Positions 43,334 to 52,984 of a DNA stretch of 64,000 bases are shown here, piece by piece. The stretch comes from Agrobacterium rubi TR3 = NBRC 13261 (lineage in GTDB: Bacteria; Pseudomonadota; Alphaproteobacteria; Rhizobiales; Rhizobiaceae). Positions within the stretch are counted from its first letter, which is position 1; every line of letters begins with the position of its first letter. Under the pieces are notes generated by a model, which saw only the letters and a program-made list of their open reading frames with translations, ran no database searches and was not told where the DNA came from. Where the stretch lies: contig NZ_BBJU01000026.1 in assembly GCF_000739935.1 (NCBI RefSeq), positions 97,906 to 161,905 of the forward strand, in the 5' to 3' direction. The position numbers and the translations under genes were made by a program.

Positions 43334-43996
43334 TCATTCTGCGGGTAAACTTTCATCCGCCTTTCGGCTTTCCCATTCCTGCGGCGTCAGCGTCTTGATA
43401 TCGAATTGATCGCGTGTGCGGGTGTAGGTATGCCCACCCATTCGTCCGACAGCATCCATGAGCTGCTGGTCGATGTGCAGATTGGCCGCGTTGACAGCAT
43501 CGCTGCGGACGAAGACGCCGACGACTTCGCCGAGGATGATCTCGCGGGCCGGGCCGACCTGAAGCGTCGTGTGGCGGCGGCATTCCAGGGCGGCGGGGGC
43601 GGCGAGGATGCGGGGGCTTTTCACCATCTGGCCGGGAACGGTGGCGAGGCCCGCCTCCTCCATCTCGTCCACTTCGGGACCGAACTTGATGGCGCAGATT
43701 TCCATCTGGTCGACCAGCGCATTGTCGCAGATATGAACGGTGAATTCGCCGGTCTCTCTGATATTGCGGGCGGTATCCTTGAAGCGCATGTCGGAATAGT
43801 TCTCGACGCCGATAGCGACAATGGCCGGATCATGGGTGAGCACGTTGAAGAAGCTGAAGGGACCGGCATTGGGTGTCCCGTCCTTGCTGACCGTCGTCAC
43901 CAGCGCAATCGGACGCGGGATGACGGTTCCGATGAGGATTTTGTAGCGCTCGCGCTCGGTAAGCTTGGCGAAATCGAAGTGGGTGTGTTCGGTCAT
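43334..43996 (-). CDS. Flavin reductase family protein
   Basis: The start at 43996 lies just after the M24 gene stop and begins the family sequence. The longer ORF reads into the M24 gene. The 220-residue protein has the FMN-binding split-barrel pattern PRPIALVTTVSKDGTPNAGPF (about 28-48) and FNVLTHDP. Such proteins reduce flavins with NAD(P)H or bind FMN in oxidoreductases. It is last in the M24/PotABCD operon, which suggests work on the imported substrate. Confidence 0.85.
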   Translation of the reverse strand: MTEHTHFDFAKLTERERYKILIGTVIPRPIALVTTVSKDGTPNAGPFSFFNVLTHDPAIVAIGVENYSDMRFKDTARNIRETGEFTVHICDNALVDQMEICAIKFGPEVDEMEEAGLATVPGQMVKSPRILAAPAALECRRHTTLQVGPAREIILGEVVGVFVRSDAVNAANLHIDQQLMDAVGRMGGHTYTRTRDQFDIKTLTPQEWESRKADESLPAE

Positions 43997-43997
43997 A

Positions 43998-45422
43998 TCA
44001 GGCCTCGGCAGCGATGCGGTGGGTTTCAAGCGGGGTGTGGCGGGAAAGGTTTTCGAACCCGTCCTTGGTGACGACATACATGTCGCCGACATTACAGCCT
44101 GCCGACAACGGCTCAAGCCATTGCGTGTGCAGCACGAACACCATGCCCTCTTCCATCCGGTCGTAATTGTGGGACGAGATGTTGAAACTGTTCTGCCCGC
44201 CGGCCATGCCGACCGAGTGGCCGAGATTGGGGTTATGCGGGCCATAGGTTGCCGGGTAAACATGCATGAGAGTGCGGCCCTGCGCTTCCCAGTCGATATT
44301 CTTCACATATTGGCGCGGGATCAGCCGCGCACTGCCATCATCCATCGGAGCCCAATTGTAAGGCATGGTGCGCGCTTCCGGTGAGGAAAGCATGCCGCGC
44401 TCGATCATCGGCTCGAAGGCCGCGTTGTTCACGTCGCGCATTAGCGCGCCTGGGCGGATCAGTTTTTCGGCGCGTTTGACACCCTCGGTACAGGCCGCCA
44501 GCACCTCCTCCTGCCGCTTGGTGATATTACCAACCGCGATCATACGAGCGGTCTGGGCGGTGTAACCGCGATAGGTGATGTTGGAGACATAGAGATTGAT
44601 GAGATCGCCCGGACGCACGACATGGCCATAAGGCTTGCCACAATGGGTGCCGAACTCATTGATGCCGATCTGGTAGCCATCACCGGTCTCGCCGCCGAAG
44701 GAAAGCTGGGCTTGCGTGAAGGCAGCATAGATTTCATGGTCGGTGACACCGGGCCTGGCGACGTGATAAGCCGCCTGCGTGGCGATGCTGACGAGCTGGG
44801 CTGCCGCTCGAAACATTTCGATTTCGCGGGGCGAGCGCACCTTTTGCATGCGGTCGAGAATGGCATTGTCAGGTACGAACTTGGCCTTCGGCATGAGTTC
44901 ATCGAGTGCGGACCAGAAGGTCAGCGAAGTGCGATCACCGATGCGACCGATCTGCTCCTTCGCCAATCCCATATCGGCCAGCAGTTCGGCACATTTTTCA
45001 GCAGTCTTGATCACGCTGTCACCGGGACGATCAGCATATTCGCGACCGATTGGCCCGATCTGCCAGATGTCTTCCACCAGCACAGGCTCACCGCCCGGCG
45101 GCAGAAGCACGGATTGGGTGAAGAAGGACAGGAGCACCATCGGCTTGTCGGCATCCGTGGGGATGATCAAAACGCCCTCGCGCATCCAGTCGCAGATATA
45201 GCGCAGATAATGGTTGGACGTGTGAAACCAGCCGACGCCACCGGTGTGAACGATCAGCGCGTCATGCCCGGCTTCGACGGCCTGGCGGCGAATGCGGCGT
45301 AGGCGGTCTTTGAACTCCTCGACGGGCAAAGGCAGCGGCGCAACAAAGTCGAAATCCGGCTGGAAATCGGCAAGCAGCGATCCGACGCGATAGTTGCCTG
45401 CCTTATTGGCGTGTATGTTCAT
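43998..45422 (-). CDS. M24-fold hydrolase lacking metal ligands (creatinase/lyase-like)
   Basis: The 474-residue protein has an N-terminal creatinase-like domain (about 35-190) and a pita-bread M24 domain (about 200-460). In metallopeptidases of this fold two Asp, one His and two Glu bind metal. Here LYVSNITYRGYTAQTAR replaces the Asp-bearing strands. HSVGMAGG keeps the histidine, MVFVLHTQWLEP lacks the first Glu and CNVGDMYVVTKDG the second. It is therefore probably not a metallopeptidase. Creatinase and other metal-free members are better models. It lies between an ABC operon and a flavin reductase gene. Confidence 0.82.
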   Translation of the reverse strand: MNIHANKAGNYRVGSLLADFQPDFDFVAPLPLPVEEFKDRLRRIRRQAVEAGHDALIVHTGGVGWFHTSNHYLRYICDWMREGVLIIPTDADKPMVLLSFFTQSVLLPPGGEPVLVEDIWQIGPIGREYADRPGDSVIKTAEKCAELLADMGLAKEQIGRIGDRTSLTFWSALDELMPKAKFVPDNAILDRMQKVRSPREIEMFRAAAQLVSIATQAAYHVARPGVTDHEIYAAFTQAQLSFGGETGDGYQIGINEFGTHCGKPYGHVVRPGDLINLYVSNITYRGYTAQTARMIAVGNITKRQEEVLAACTEGVKRAEKLIRPGALMRDVNNAAFEPMIERGMLSSPEARTMPYNWAPMDDGSARLIPRQYVKNIDWEAQGRTLMHVYPATYGPHNPNLGHSVGMAGGQNSFNISSHNYDRMEEGMVFVLHTQWLEPLSAGCNVGDMYVVTKDGFENLSRHTPLETHRIAAEA

Positions 45423-45445
45423 TGGGTATTCCTTCCAGAGTATTT

Positions 45446-46282
45446 TTATTCGTCAGGTTGCCGGGACGGTGCCAGCACGCGCCTCGCCACCAGCATCACG
45501 ATGAGCGTCAGTCCGATCAGGATTCCAGACATTGCCGCGACGCGGACATCGAGCGATTCCTCGATCAATGCGAACATGCGAAGCGGCAGGACGGTTGTTT
45601 GCGCATCGGCGAGGAAGAGCGAGACGGAGACGTTGTCGAGCGACTGGATGAAAACGAGAAACGCACCGGCCAGAATGCCGGGTGCCAGCAGCGGCAGGAT
45701 CACGCGCCTCAGCGTCGTGTACCACGTCGCGCCCATGACGGTGGAGGCTTCCGCCAGTGACGGGTTGATGCCCTGTGCAACGACGGATGCAGCGCGGTAC
45801 ATCAGCGGACCGAACACGACGACATGGCCTGTTACGGTGAGCCACAGCGACGGCTGGAAGCCGACGAAGTTCGCCACGATCAGCGCCGCCAAACCATAAA
45901 CGAGGCTTGGCAGAACGAGCGGTGCGAGCAGAAACGGCTCCAGCGCATTGACCGTGCGGCGTCGCATCCGCGCCATGCCGATAGTGGCAGGCACGGCAAA
46001 CAGCAACGATCCGAGCACCGCCAGCCCTGCGATCTTCAGCGAATTACCGGCTGCAATATGCTCCGTTCCGGAACGAACAGGATCGATCAGCGCCTCATAC
46101 CACCGCAGGGAGAACCCTTCGGGCGGATATTTGAGTGTCTGGCCTGACGTAAACGACATGGTGATCGCAATGACAATCGGTGCCACAAGATAGATCAGGC
46201 TGAGACTGCCGAAACCGAAGACGAATGCCTTGTAGAGGAACGTCGGGACCGGGTTTTCACGATGATTATGCATGGCCGACAA
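45446..46282 (-). CDS. ABC transporter permease, PotC type
   Basis: The 278-residue inner-membrane protein has six helices and the EAA-type loop LAEASTVMGATWYTTLRRVILP (about 177-198). This marks it as a permease of spermidine/putrescine-type importers. It overlaps the PotB-type gene by 17 bp. The substrate of this transporter is unknown; polyamines or opine/betaine-type compounds are possible. Confidence 0.87.
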   Translation of the reverse strand: MSAMHNHRENPVPTFLYKAFVFGFGSLSLIYLVAPIVIAITMSFTSGQTLKYPPEGFSLRWYEALIDPVRSGTEHIAAGNSLKIAGLAVLGSLLFAVPATIGMARMRRRTVNALEPFLLAPLVLPSLVYGLAALIVANFVGFQPSLWLTVTGHVVVFGPLMYRAASVVAQGINPSLAEASTVMGATWYTTLRRVILPLLAPGILAGAFLVFIQSLDNVSVSLFLADAQTTVLPLRMFALIEESLDVRVAAMSGILIGLTLIVMLVARRVLAPSRQPDE

Positions 46283-47093
46283 GCCTCCTGTGACGGGAAA
46301 TCATGGTCATGGCGACGAGAAGGATGCCGGTCGACAAGAGCAGGACGACCGCGATGGCCGAGGCCATAGGCCAATCGAACAGTGTGCCGACCTCGCGGTA
46401 GATCAATTGCGGCACATATACATTGCGCGCACCGCCGATGACGGCCTGAGTGACGAAGGAAGCACTGGTGCTGGCAAAAACCAGAATCCAACCCGCCAGC
46501 AAACCGGGCAGCATCATCGGCAAGAGAACCGTGACCAGGATACGCCATGGCCCCGCGCCAGACACCTGCGCGGCCTCAGTGAACTGCACCGGCGTTCGCG
46601 ACAGGATGGCGATCAGCGGCAGGATGATCAGGGGCAAGTCGATCTGGCACATGGCCATGACAAGACCCAACTCGGTGGCGAGCAACGTGAACGGCCTCTC
46701 GGCAAGTCCGAGCGCGACGAAGGCCTCGCTGATTGGTCCTTGTCGGCCAAGAATAACGATCCAGGCGAAGGTTCGCACCACATTGCTTGTCAACATGGGA
46801 ACAAGCGTCAGGAAGATGATGATCTGCCGCGCAGTCTTGCCACTGTGCCAATAGAGCAGCGCGATGGGAATGCCGAGCAAAGTGGTGCTGGCGATGGTCT
46901 GCAGACCGAGTTTGGCGGTGTTGACCAGCACACGATAGTTGAATGCATCGCCAAGAAAGCGTGCATAGTTGTGGAGAGACAGGCCATCGGGGCCGATGAA
47001 GCTGAACCCGACGAGAACGGCGAGCGGCGTCGCAAAGAACGCCACCGATAGCAAAAGCATCGGGATAACGTATGGGAAACCGCTCGCTTTCAT
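46266..47093 (-). CDS. ABC transporter permease, PotB type
   Basis: The 275-residue polytopic protein pairs with the PotC-type permease. It has the EAA-type loop FTEAAQVSGAGPWRILVTVLLP (about 172-193) and helices such as VIPMLLLSVAFFATPLAVLVGF at the N-terminus. It lies 9 bp after the binding-protein gene. Confidence 0.87.
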   Translation of the reverse strand: MKASGFPYVIPMLLLSVAFFATPLAVLVGFSFIGPDGLSLHNYARFLGDAFNYRVLVNTAKLGLQTIASTTLLGIPIALLYWHSGKTARQIIIFLTLVPMLTSNVVRTFAWIVILGRQGPISEAFVALGLAERPFTLLATELGLVMAMCQIDLPLIILPLIAILSRTPVQFTEAAQVSGAGPWRILVTVLLPMMLPGLLAGWILVFASTSASFVTQAVIGGARNVYVPQLIYREVGTLFDWPMASAIAVVLLLSTGILLVAMTMISRHRRLVGHA

Positions 47094-47102
47094 GTGCTGA
47101 CC

Positions 47103-48143
47103 TCAACCGGCGACGAGAGCGTCGAACTGGCGGATCCATTCCGCACGGTTCTTGTTGATTGCAGCCCAGTCCGGATAGACCAGCGATGCAAGCTGTTCGC
47201 GCTTCACATAAGCCTCGATACCAGGTGTCAGTTCGACTTGCTTGTTCGTCGGGAACATCTCCGTCGGCGGCATTTTGAGCTTGTCCTGCGCTGCCTTGGA
47301 GATGGCGGCGTCCATATAGGCATAGGCCGCATCGGGGTTCTTCGCACCCTTGGTCAGATGAATGTTCACTGGCGCTGCGGGCGAACCGGTTTCCGGCTGG
47401 ACGAACTCGGCTTTGAGGCCCATGGACTTGAGACGAGCGACATTGCCTGTCGAGCACATGAAGACGGCAATTTCTCCCTGCTGGAACAGCGTCATCTGGT
47501 TATTGGTGCTGGCGACGACGCCCTTGATGTGCTCCGGATTGTCCTTGAACAGCTTGAACACGGCGTCCATGTCATCAGCACCCTTGCCGAATATCTTGGC
47601 GATTTCGGTATAGGCCATGACACCCGTGTTGGAGGCGAAGCCGGTCCACGACACAAGGCCCTTATAAACAGGGTTTTCGAACAGGTCGCGGTAGCCCTTG
47701 GGTGCCGGAACCAGATCGGGGTTGTAGGCGATACCGTTGACTTCGACCGTGACGGTCGGGCCGTATTCGCCCTGAAATGCAGGATCGAGCATGCTCCAGT
47801 TCTTGAGCTTGGACGGATCGATCTTCTGGATCAGATCATTCTCGATGGCGACGGCCATCTGGCCGGGCGACATCAGCAGTGTGTCGTAAGGCGGGTTGCC
47901 GGGGCTGGCCATAACCTTGGCAAGCTGGTCCTGCGCCATGGCTGGCGCGACCGTCAGATCGAAACCTGCTTCTTTGACGAGTGGCGTCAGTACCGTGCGA
48001 TAGCCGTCTTCCCAGTTGCCCGGAAAGGTCGCAGCGATTGCAGTGCCACCGGCAGCACGGGCTGCAAAGGGGGCGGTGACGGCTACTGCCGCACCGGCGG
48101 CAAGCAATCCGAAATGACGTCGTGTGATGTTGAAGTCCTGCAT
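47103..48143 (-). CDS. PotD-type extracellular solute-binding protein with Tat signal
   Basis: The start at 48143 follows AGAGGTG at good spacing and opens with a Tat signal (ITRRHFGLL, twin Arg, then AAGAAVAVTAPFAARA). An ATG nine codons upstream overlaps the ATPase stop and is also possible. The 346-residue protein has the PotD/AfuA-type two-lobed fold with DTLLMSPGQMAVAIENDLI and NGIAYNPDLVP. It is exported folded, which may mean that it binds its ligand or a cofactor early. Confidence 0.86.
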   Translation of the reverse strand: MQDFNITRRHFGLLAAGAAVAVTAPFAARAAGGTAIAATFPGNWEDGYRTVLTPLVKEAGFDLTVAPAMAQDQLAKVMASPGNPPYDTLLMSPGQMAVAIENDLIQKIDPSKLKNWSMLDPAFQGEYGPTVTVEVNGIAYNPDLVPAPKGYRDLFENPVYKGLVSWTGFASNTGVMAYTEIAKIFGKGADDMDAVFKLFKDNPEHIKGVVASTNNQMTLFQQGEIAVFMCSTGNVARLKSMGLKAEFVQPETGSPAAPVNIHLTKGAKNPDAAYAYMDAAISKAAQDKLKMPPTEMFPTNKQVELTPGIEAYVKREQLASLVYPDWAAINKNRAEWIRQFDALVAG

Positions 48144-48166
48144 CTGTTCACCTCTGTTGTTGTTGT

Positions 48167-49282
48167 TCATTCACTGGATGCTTCCGGTTCGCTCGGAAAG
48201 GCGTGACACCTTGCGGTGTCAATCTCGGCAAAGAGCTTTGCTCCCGGCTCGGGAATGAATGTGGAGGGTCCGCGCACCTGCGAAGCACGCAGGCCTGCAC
48301 CATCCTCAAGAAGAAGATCGTGAACGAGCGTCGGCCCAAGCGGCACGGACACGGTCAGCCGCGCTGGCAGCGCAAAGTCAGTTGGGCTCGTTGACAGACT
48401 GACGTCTTCGGGACGGAAGGTGATGGTGACCTTGGAGCCGACCGTAAAGTTCAGCCGGCGCGGCAGAACGATCGTCTTGCCGTTTGTGAGTGCAATGGTC
48501 GTTGCCTCTGCATCCAACTGCTCCACCGTGCCATGCAGCAGATTGGCCTGACCGATAAAGGTATTCACGAACAGCGTTTTTGGCCGGTCGTAGACAGCCA
48601 TCGGCGTGTCGATCTGCTCGACATTGCCCTTGTTCATCAGCACCAGACGTCCGGCAAGGCTTTGCGCCTCTTCCTGATCATGGGTGACGATCAGCGTCGT
48701 GATGCCGAGTGTCTTCTGCAGATGAAGAAGCTCGACCTGCAAATCGAAGCGAAGCGCGCGGTCAAGAGCGCCGAACGGTTCGTCGAGCAGCAGAAGCGAA
48801 GGTCGCCCGGCAATGGCACGGGCAACAGCAACACGCTGCTGCTGGCCGCCGGAGAGTTCACGCGGCAAGCGGTTGCCATAGCCCTTCAACTGCACGAGCG
48901 AGAGCATTTCCTCTACCCGTTCTCCGCGTTGCGTCTTTGGCAATCGCTGGCAGGCCAGTGGATAGGCGATGTTCTCGGCCACCGTCAGGTGCGGAAACAG
49001 CGCGTAATTCTGGAACACCATGCCGATGCCGCGAGAGCGCGCCGAAACATGGGCAAGGTCCTGACCACCGAGCTGGATCACGCCGCTTTTCGGCTGGATC
49101 AAACCGGCGATTGCCCGCAGCACCGTGGACTTGCCACAGCCGCTCGGCCCCAGCAGCGCTACGATCTCACCAGCCGCAACCTCGAACGAGATATCGCTGA
49201 TCGCATTCTGTCCACCATAGCTGTGGGTCAGGCCGCGAACGCTGAGCTGCTTACCATCGCCTGCCTTCGAGCCCTCTGCCAT
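48167..49282 (-). CDS. ABC transporter ATP-binding protein, PotA type
   Basis: The start at 49282 was chosen for its AAGGGA site and because the first 34 residues of the longer ORF are unlike the family. The 371-residue ATPase has Walker A GPSGCGKST (about 45-53), signature LSGGQQQR (about 142-149), Walker B LLLLDEPFGALD and a C-terminal TOBE domain (about 250-371). It is the first gene of the PotA-D-B-C, M24, flavin reductase operon. Confidence 0.89.
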   Translation of the reverse strand: MAEGSKAGDGKQLSVRGLTHSYGGQNAISDISFEVAAGEIVALLGPSGCGKSTVLRAIAGLIQPKSGVIQLGGQDLAHVSARSRGIGMVFQNYALFPHLTVAENIAYPLACQRLPKTQRGERVEEMLSLVQLKGYGNRLPRELSGGQQQRVAVARAIAGRPSLLLLDEPFGALDRALRFDLQVELLHLQKTLGITTLIVTHDQEEAQSLAGRLVLMNKGNVEQIDTPMAVYDRPKTLFVNTFIGQANLLHGTVEQLDAEATTIALTNGKTIVLPRRLNFTVGSKVTITFRPEDVSLSTSPTDFALPARLTVSVPLGPTLVHDLLLEDGAGLRASQVRGPSTFIPEPGAKLFAEIDTARCHAFPSEPEASSE

Positions 49283-49909
49283 TGATATCCCTTTGGGTTG
49301 CCCACTGCTGTCAAAGTATTCTGCGCCCGATGTTACGAGGCGAAGATAGGATCGATCAGCGATGTGGATTTCTGTGTTGGTCATGCCAAGGGATTTGCAA
49401 GCTGCGTGCCAGTTTGCAATTTTCAGCGGACACTATCAATCAACATACTGATTAAAAACAATTTTTTCTGTTTTTTAAATATGCGAATATTCATAATAAT
49501 ATTTCATTGAACTTATTTTCGGATTTAAAAAATGTGCATTTTTGATTGATGCCGCTTATTCAATAAGCAGTAATTCAGTTATGAAACTAAGAAAATTGCT
49601 GTTGATTAATTGATAGTAGGCGGCAAATCATAACAGGTGCGACCTGAGAAATTGATAGAATACATTTCTAAATCAGCCGCTTAGGTGGACGAGCGCCACC
49701 TGCATCATCGAGGTCACCCAGAGGGATTATTTTTAATCAAAGTATTTACGAATTTTCATGCGAAAATTTGTGCGAAATATTTTGAAACTTGTGAACCCTG
49801 AAATAAATCTTTGAAAACAATGCGCTGAATAATCAACGATCAAGCTGGCACGCAGATTGCATCGCACTTCCCGTGAATTCAAACCGATAAAAATCAAAAA
49901 GGGGATCGC
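49283..49909. promoter_or_regulatory. Long AT-rich divergent regulatory region
   Basis: This 627-bp stretch separates two divergent uptake operons and has no supported gene. It is very A/T rich between about 49430 and 49860. A perfect 15-bp palindrome, GCTTATT-C-AATAAGC (49554-49568), is a candidate operator. No confident promoter elements were identified. Confidence 0.5.
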
Positions 49910-50842
49910 ATGCGCAGCTTCAAGACAAATCTCAAGAATGGCCTGACAGGTATCGCTTTTGTGTTGCTGGCCAATTCCGCACATGCAGCAGAAGGCAACG
50001 CCATCACAATGGTGCCCGATGCCGTTGTCGCCAAACTGCCGGGTGTCGTGTTCGACAAGGCGCTGGCGGACCGCCTTTCACCTGCTATCAAGGACAAGAA
50101 AGTGCTCAAGGTCGCAACGGACCTGACGCCACCGATCAGTTTCCAGTCAGAAGATGGCAAGTTGATCGGGATCGACGCCGATATCGCCGCAGCACTCGGT
50201 GTCATTCTCGGCATCGATGTTCAGATGACCAATGTCGGTGCAGGTGCGGCAATCGTACCCGCGGTCCTCTCCAAGCGTTTCGACATGACCATTTCCGGCA
50301 TCAATGACGATGTGGAGCTGGAAAAGCAGGTCGATGTCATCGACTATATGTTTGATGCCACGACGATCATGACCATCAAGGGCAATCCGCTCGGGATCAA
50401 GAGCATGGAAGACCTCTGCGGCAAGAAAGTTGCCGTGCCGGTCGGCACGTTTCAGGCACGCATGGTAGAAGCCGCATCGGCAAAATGCACGACACCCATG
50501 AACATCATGTCCATCCCGAAAATGCCGGATGTCTTGCAGGCTGTGCGCACCGGCCGCGCTGATGCAACCGTCAACGGTTATGCCACGAGCGTCTATACGA
50601 CGGAAAACCAGACCGGCAAGGGCGTGGGCCTGCAAGCGCTCCCAGATGTGCGCCTCGCGGTTGGCTATCTCGGCATGCTGGTATCGAAGGACAATCTGGA
50701 CCTGCGCGATACGGTGGTCGCCTCGCTTCAGCACATGGTCGATACCGGCGCCTATAAGGCCATCATGGAGAAATGGGGCCTTGGCCCGCTCGCTGTGAAG
50801 ACCGTCAAATTCAACGACGCCGCCAGCATGCCGGTGAATTGA
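49910..50842 (+). CDS. Polar amino-acid-type ABC substrate-binding protein
   Basis: The 310-residue periplasmic protein has a signal peptide (residues 1-26, ending AHAAE) and the SBP family 3 core: KKVLKVATDLTPPISFQSEDGKLIGIDADI, CGKKVAVPVGTFQA and DATVNGYATSVY. This family binds polar amino acids, opines and similar small zwitterions. Next to it are a cognate permease (3 bp on) and a TIM-barrel enzyme, but no ATPase gene. The start follows an AAAGGGG site. Confidence 0.88.
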   Translation: MRSFKTNLKNGLTGIAFVLLANSAHAAEGNAITMVPDAVVAKLPGVVFDKALADRLSPAIKDKKVLKVATDLTPPISFQSEDGKLIGIDADIAAALGVILGIDVQMTNVGAGAAIVPAVLSKRFDMTISGINDDVELEKQVDVIDYMFDATTIMTIKGNPLGIKSMEDLCGKKVAVPVGTFQARMVEAASAKCTTPMNIMSIPKMPDVLQAVRTGRADATVNGYATSVYTTENQTGKGVGLQALPDVRLAVGYLGMLVSKDNLDLRDTVVASLQHMVDTGAYKAIMEKWGLGPLAVKTVKFNDAASMPVN

Positions 50843-50845
50843 GCC

Positions 50846-51718
50846 ATGGCCCTATTCGCTCAACCCATCAGCATGGCCATCGCCCCACCGCTCGGCAAGC
50901 CGATACGGTTGGGGCAGATCATATCCGGTACCAGCGCGGTCCTCGCGCTGGCGCTCATCATCCTCACAGTCGCACGCAACCAGACTGTCCAATGGGGCGA
51001 AATTCCCCGTTACATGGTCGATCCGGTCATCCTCGACGGCGTGGTTCTGACCCTGCAACTGACGGCGGGCGCGATGGTGTTCGGTATTGCGTTCGGCTGC
51101 ATCGTCGCCGTCATGGCCACAAGTCAGAACGTCGTTTTGAAGGCATTGGCCGTTGCCTTCGTATGGTGGTTTCGTGGCGTGCCGCTGATCGTCCAGATTT
51201 TCTTCTGGTTCAACATCGCATTGTTCATACCTCAAGTGGGTATTGGCACGTATTCCATATCGATCAACGACCTCGTCACTCCTGCCCTTGCGGGATTTCT
51301 GGCACTTGGCCTGCACGAAGCCGCCAATATGAGCGAGATCATCCGCGGCGGATTGACCGCCGTGGACCGCGGCCAGCGGGAAGCGGCCTCGTCACTCGGC
51401 TTACGATCACTCCAAACCCTACGAACCGTGGTTCTGCCCCAGGCGATCCGTCTGATTGTGCCACCAACCGGCAATCAGGCTATCGGCATGCTGAAAGCCA
51501 GCGCCATCGTTTCCGTCATCGGCATGCAGGACCTACTGACCCAGGCGCAGGCCATCTATGCGCGCAACTTCCTCGTCATCGAACTGCTGTGCGTTGCCTC
51601 GCTTTGGTACCTCCTCATCACGTCAATCGCATCCATCGGCCAGCATTTTCTCGAGAAGCGCCTCGCACCGAAAGGCCGTGACGTGGGTGCCAAGAAAGAT
51701 ACCAGGCAACGCGCCTGA
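50846..51718 (+). CDS. Polar amino-acid ABC transporter permease (HisM/GlnP family)
   Basis: The 290-residue inner-membrane protein has five or six helices and the family loop QREAASSLGLRSLQTLRTVVLPQAI (about 172-196), followed by PPTGNQAIGMLKASAI. An N-terminal extension of about 50 residues adds a first helix. It works with the binding protein 3 bp upstream. Only one permease is present, so it probably forms a homodimer, and the ATPase must come from elsewhere. Confidence 0.87.
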   Translation: MALFAQPISMAIAPPLGKPIRLGQIISGTSAVLALALIILTVARNQTVQWGEIPRYMVDPVILDGVVLTLQLTAGAMVFGIAFGCIVAVMATSQNVVLKALAVAFVWWFRGVPLIVQIFFWFNIALFIPQVGIGTYSISINDLVTPALAGFLALGLHEAANMSEIIRGGLTAVDRGQREAASSLGLRSLQTLRTVVLPQAIRLIVPPTGNQAIGMLKASAIVSVIGMQDLLTQAQAIYARNFLVIELLCVASLWYLLITSIASIGQHFLEKRLAPKGRDVGAKKDTRQRA

Positions 51719-51786
51719 GACTCACCATCAATCAAACGGAAATGCCATTGCAGCAAATCCGATCAGGAAACATCAAGGAGCAGATC

Positions 51787-52917
51787 ATGAGACTAGGCAT
51801 TGACGGACAGAAATTGCCCGAAGCGAGAAAGCGCGGCCCTTTCAAAAGCCTCGAACACGTCAAGGAACTCGGTCTCGGCGGCATCTTTTTCAGCACGGTT
51901 CTCGATATGAGCGAGACGCTGGACAAGGGCGAACTGGCCGATATCAAGGCGAAGGCCGATGAGCTTGGCCTCTACCTCGAAGCAGGCGTTGGCAAGATCA
52001 ACCCGTATTGCAGTGCCGAGGCCCCGGAGTTTCGCGCCATCGGCGGTGGCGATGTCATCCTGGGCTTTACCCGTATGATTGAAGCGAGTGCTGATATCGG
52101 TTGCCGTGAACTGTGGGTATCGCCGGGAAATTTCAAATCGGAATATCGCGGGCGGTTGGCCAATGACCGATTCCGCACCGATGTGACCTGGGACGAGCAG
52201 TTGCTGGGTATCGAAAAGGTGCTGCTGAAGCTCGCACCCGTGGCGCGCGCGTACGGCGTTCATCTCAACATGGAAACCCACGACGAAATCACCTCCTTTG
52301 AAATCCTCCGGCTGATCGAAAAGGTTGGCGAGGACTGCATGGGTGTCGTTTTCGATACGGCAAACGGCCTGCAACGGGCCGAGCATCCGGTCTTTGCCGC
52401 AAAACGCGTCGCCCCCTATGTGCGCCAGACCCACATCAAGGATGCCTATGTCGGTCATGCCACGGGCGGCCTCGATTTCCAGACCCGCCCCGTCGGTCGC
52501 GGCATTGTCGACTTTGCCACGATCATCCCCATCCTTGCCAAGGCCAAGCCGGACCTGAACCTCTCTCTGGAAGTCGCAGCTTCCGTCGAGGACAAGCCGC
52601 GCAAAGCCAATCCCCGCCAATGCATCGAGATCGATGATCCGATCTGGCGTGCCGGTCATCCAGACCTGACGGCCGAGGAACTGGACGCCTATCTCGGACT
52701 GGTTGATACCTTCGAAAAACGTGTGGTCGCTGGGGAAATTCCTGATTGGGAGACATATGAGGCCAGCCAGTATGGCTACCCGACCTATGAGCACCAGTCC
52801 TATGGCTTCAAAGAGGCCGTGACCTTCATCAAAGATTCTGCACGCCATATTGAACAGGTTTGCCGCGACAATGGAATTTCACTTGCTACGGCGGCTAGAA
52901 AGCAGCAAGCGGCGTAA
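51787..52917 (+). CDS. Sugar phosphate isomerase/epimerase-like TIM-barrel protein
   Basis: The start at 51787 follows AAGGAG; the ORF 15 codons longer lacks such a site. The 376-residue protein belongs to the xylose isomerase-like TIM-barrel group. Metal- and substrate-binding marks include LNMETHDE (about 161-168), GVVFDTANG (about 188-196) and RQTHIKDAY (about 220-228). It may isomerise or epimerise a sugar, inositol derivative or sugar acid. It is in line with the SBP/permease pair, followed by a GntR gene, so its substrate is likely the imported compound. Confidence 0.82.
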   Translation: MRLGIDGQKLPEARKRGPFKSLEHVKELGLGGIFFSTVLDMSETLDKGELADIKAKADELGLYLEAGVGKINPYCSAEAPEFRAIGGGDVILGFTRMIEASADIGCRELWVSPGNFKSEYRGRLANDRFRTDVTWDEQLLGIEKVLLKLAPVARAYGVHLNMETHDEITSFEILRLIEKVGEDCMGVVFDTANGLQRAEHPVFAAKRVAPYVRQTHIKDAYVGHATGGLDFQTRPVGRGIVDFATIIPILAKAKPDLNLSLEVAASVEDKPRKANPRQCIEIDDPIWRAGHPDLTAEELDAYLGLVDTFEKRVVAGEIPDWETYEASQYGYPTYEHQSYGFKEAVTFIKDSARHIEQVCRDNGISLATAARKQQAA

Positions 52918-52984
52918 GACTCGAGCGTTCTGTCGACGACGTGTGTCATCAACTTTAAAAACCATGGGACGAACTGGATTTTTA

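Noticed and set aside
48167..49282. PotA-type ATPase as the missing ATPase of the amino-acid importer at 49910-51718
   Set aside because: It is divergent, belongs to the PotA/TOBE group and starts a complete PotADBC operon; sharing across families would be unusual.
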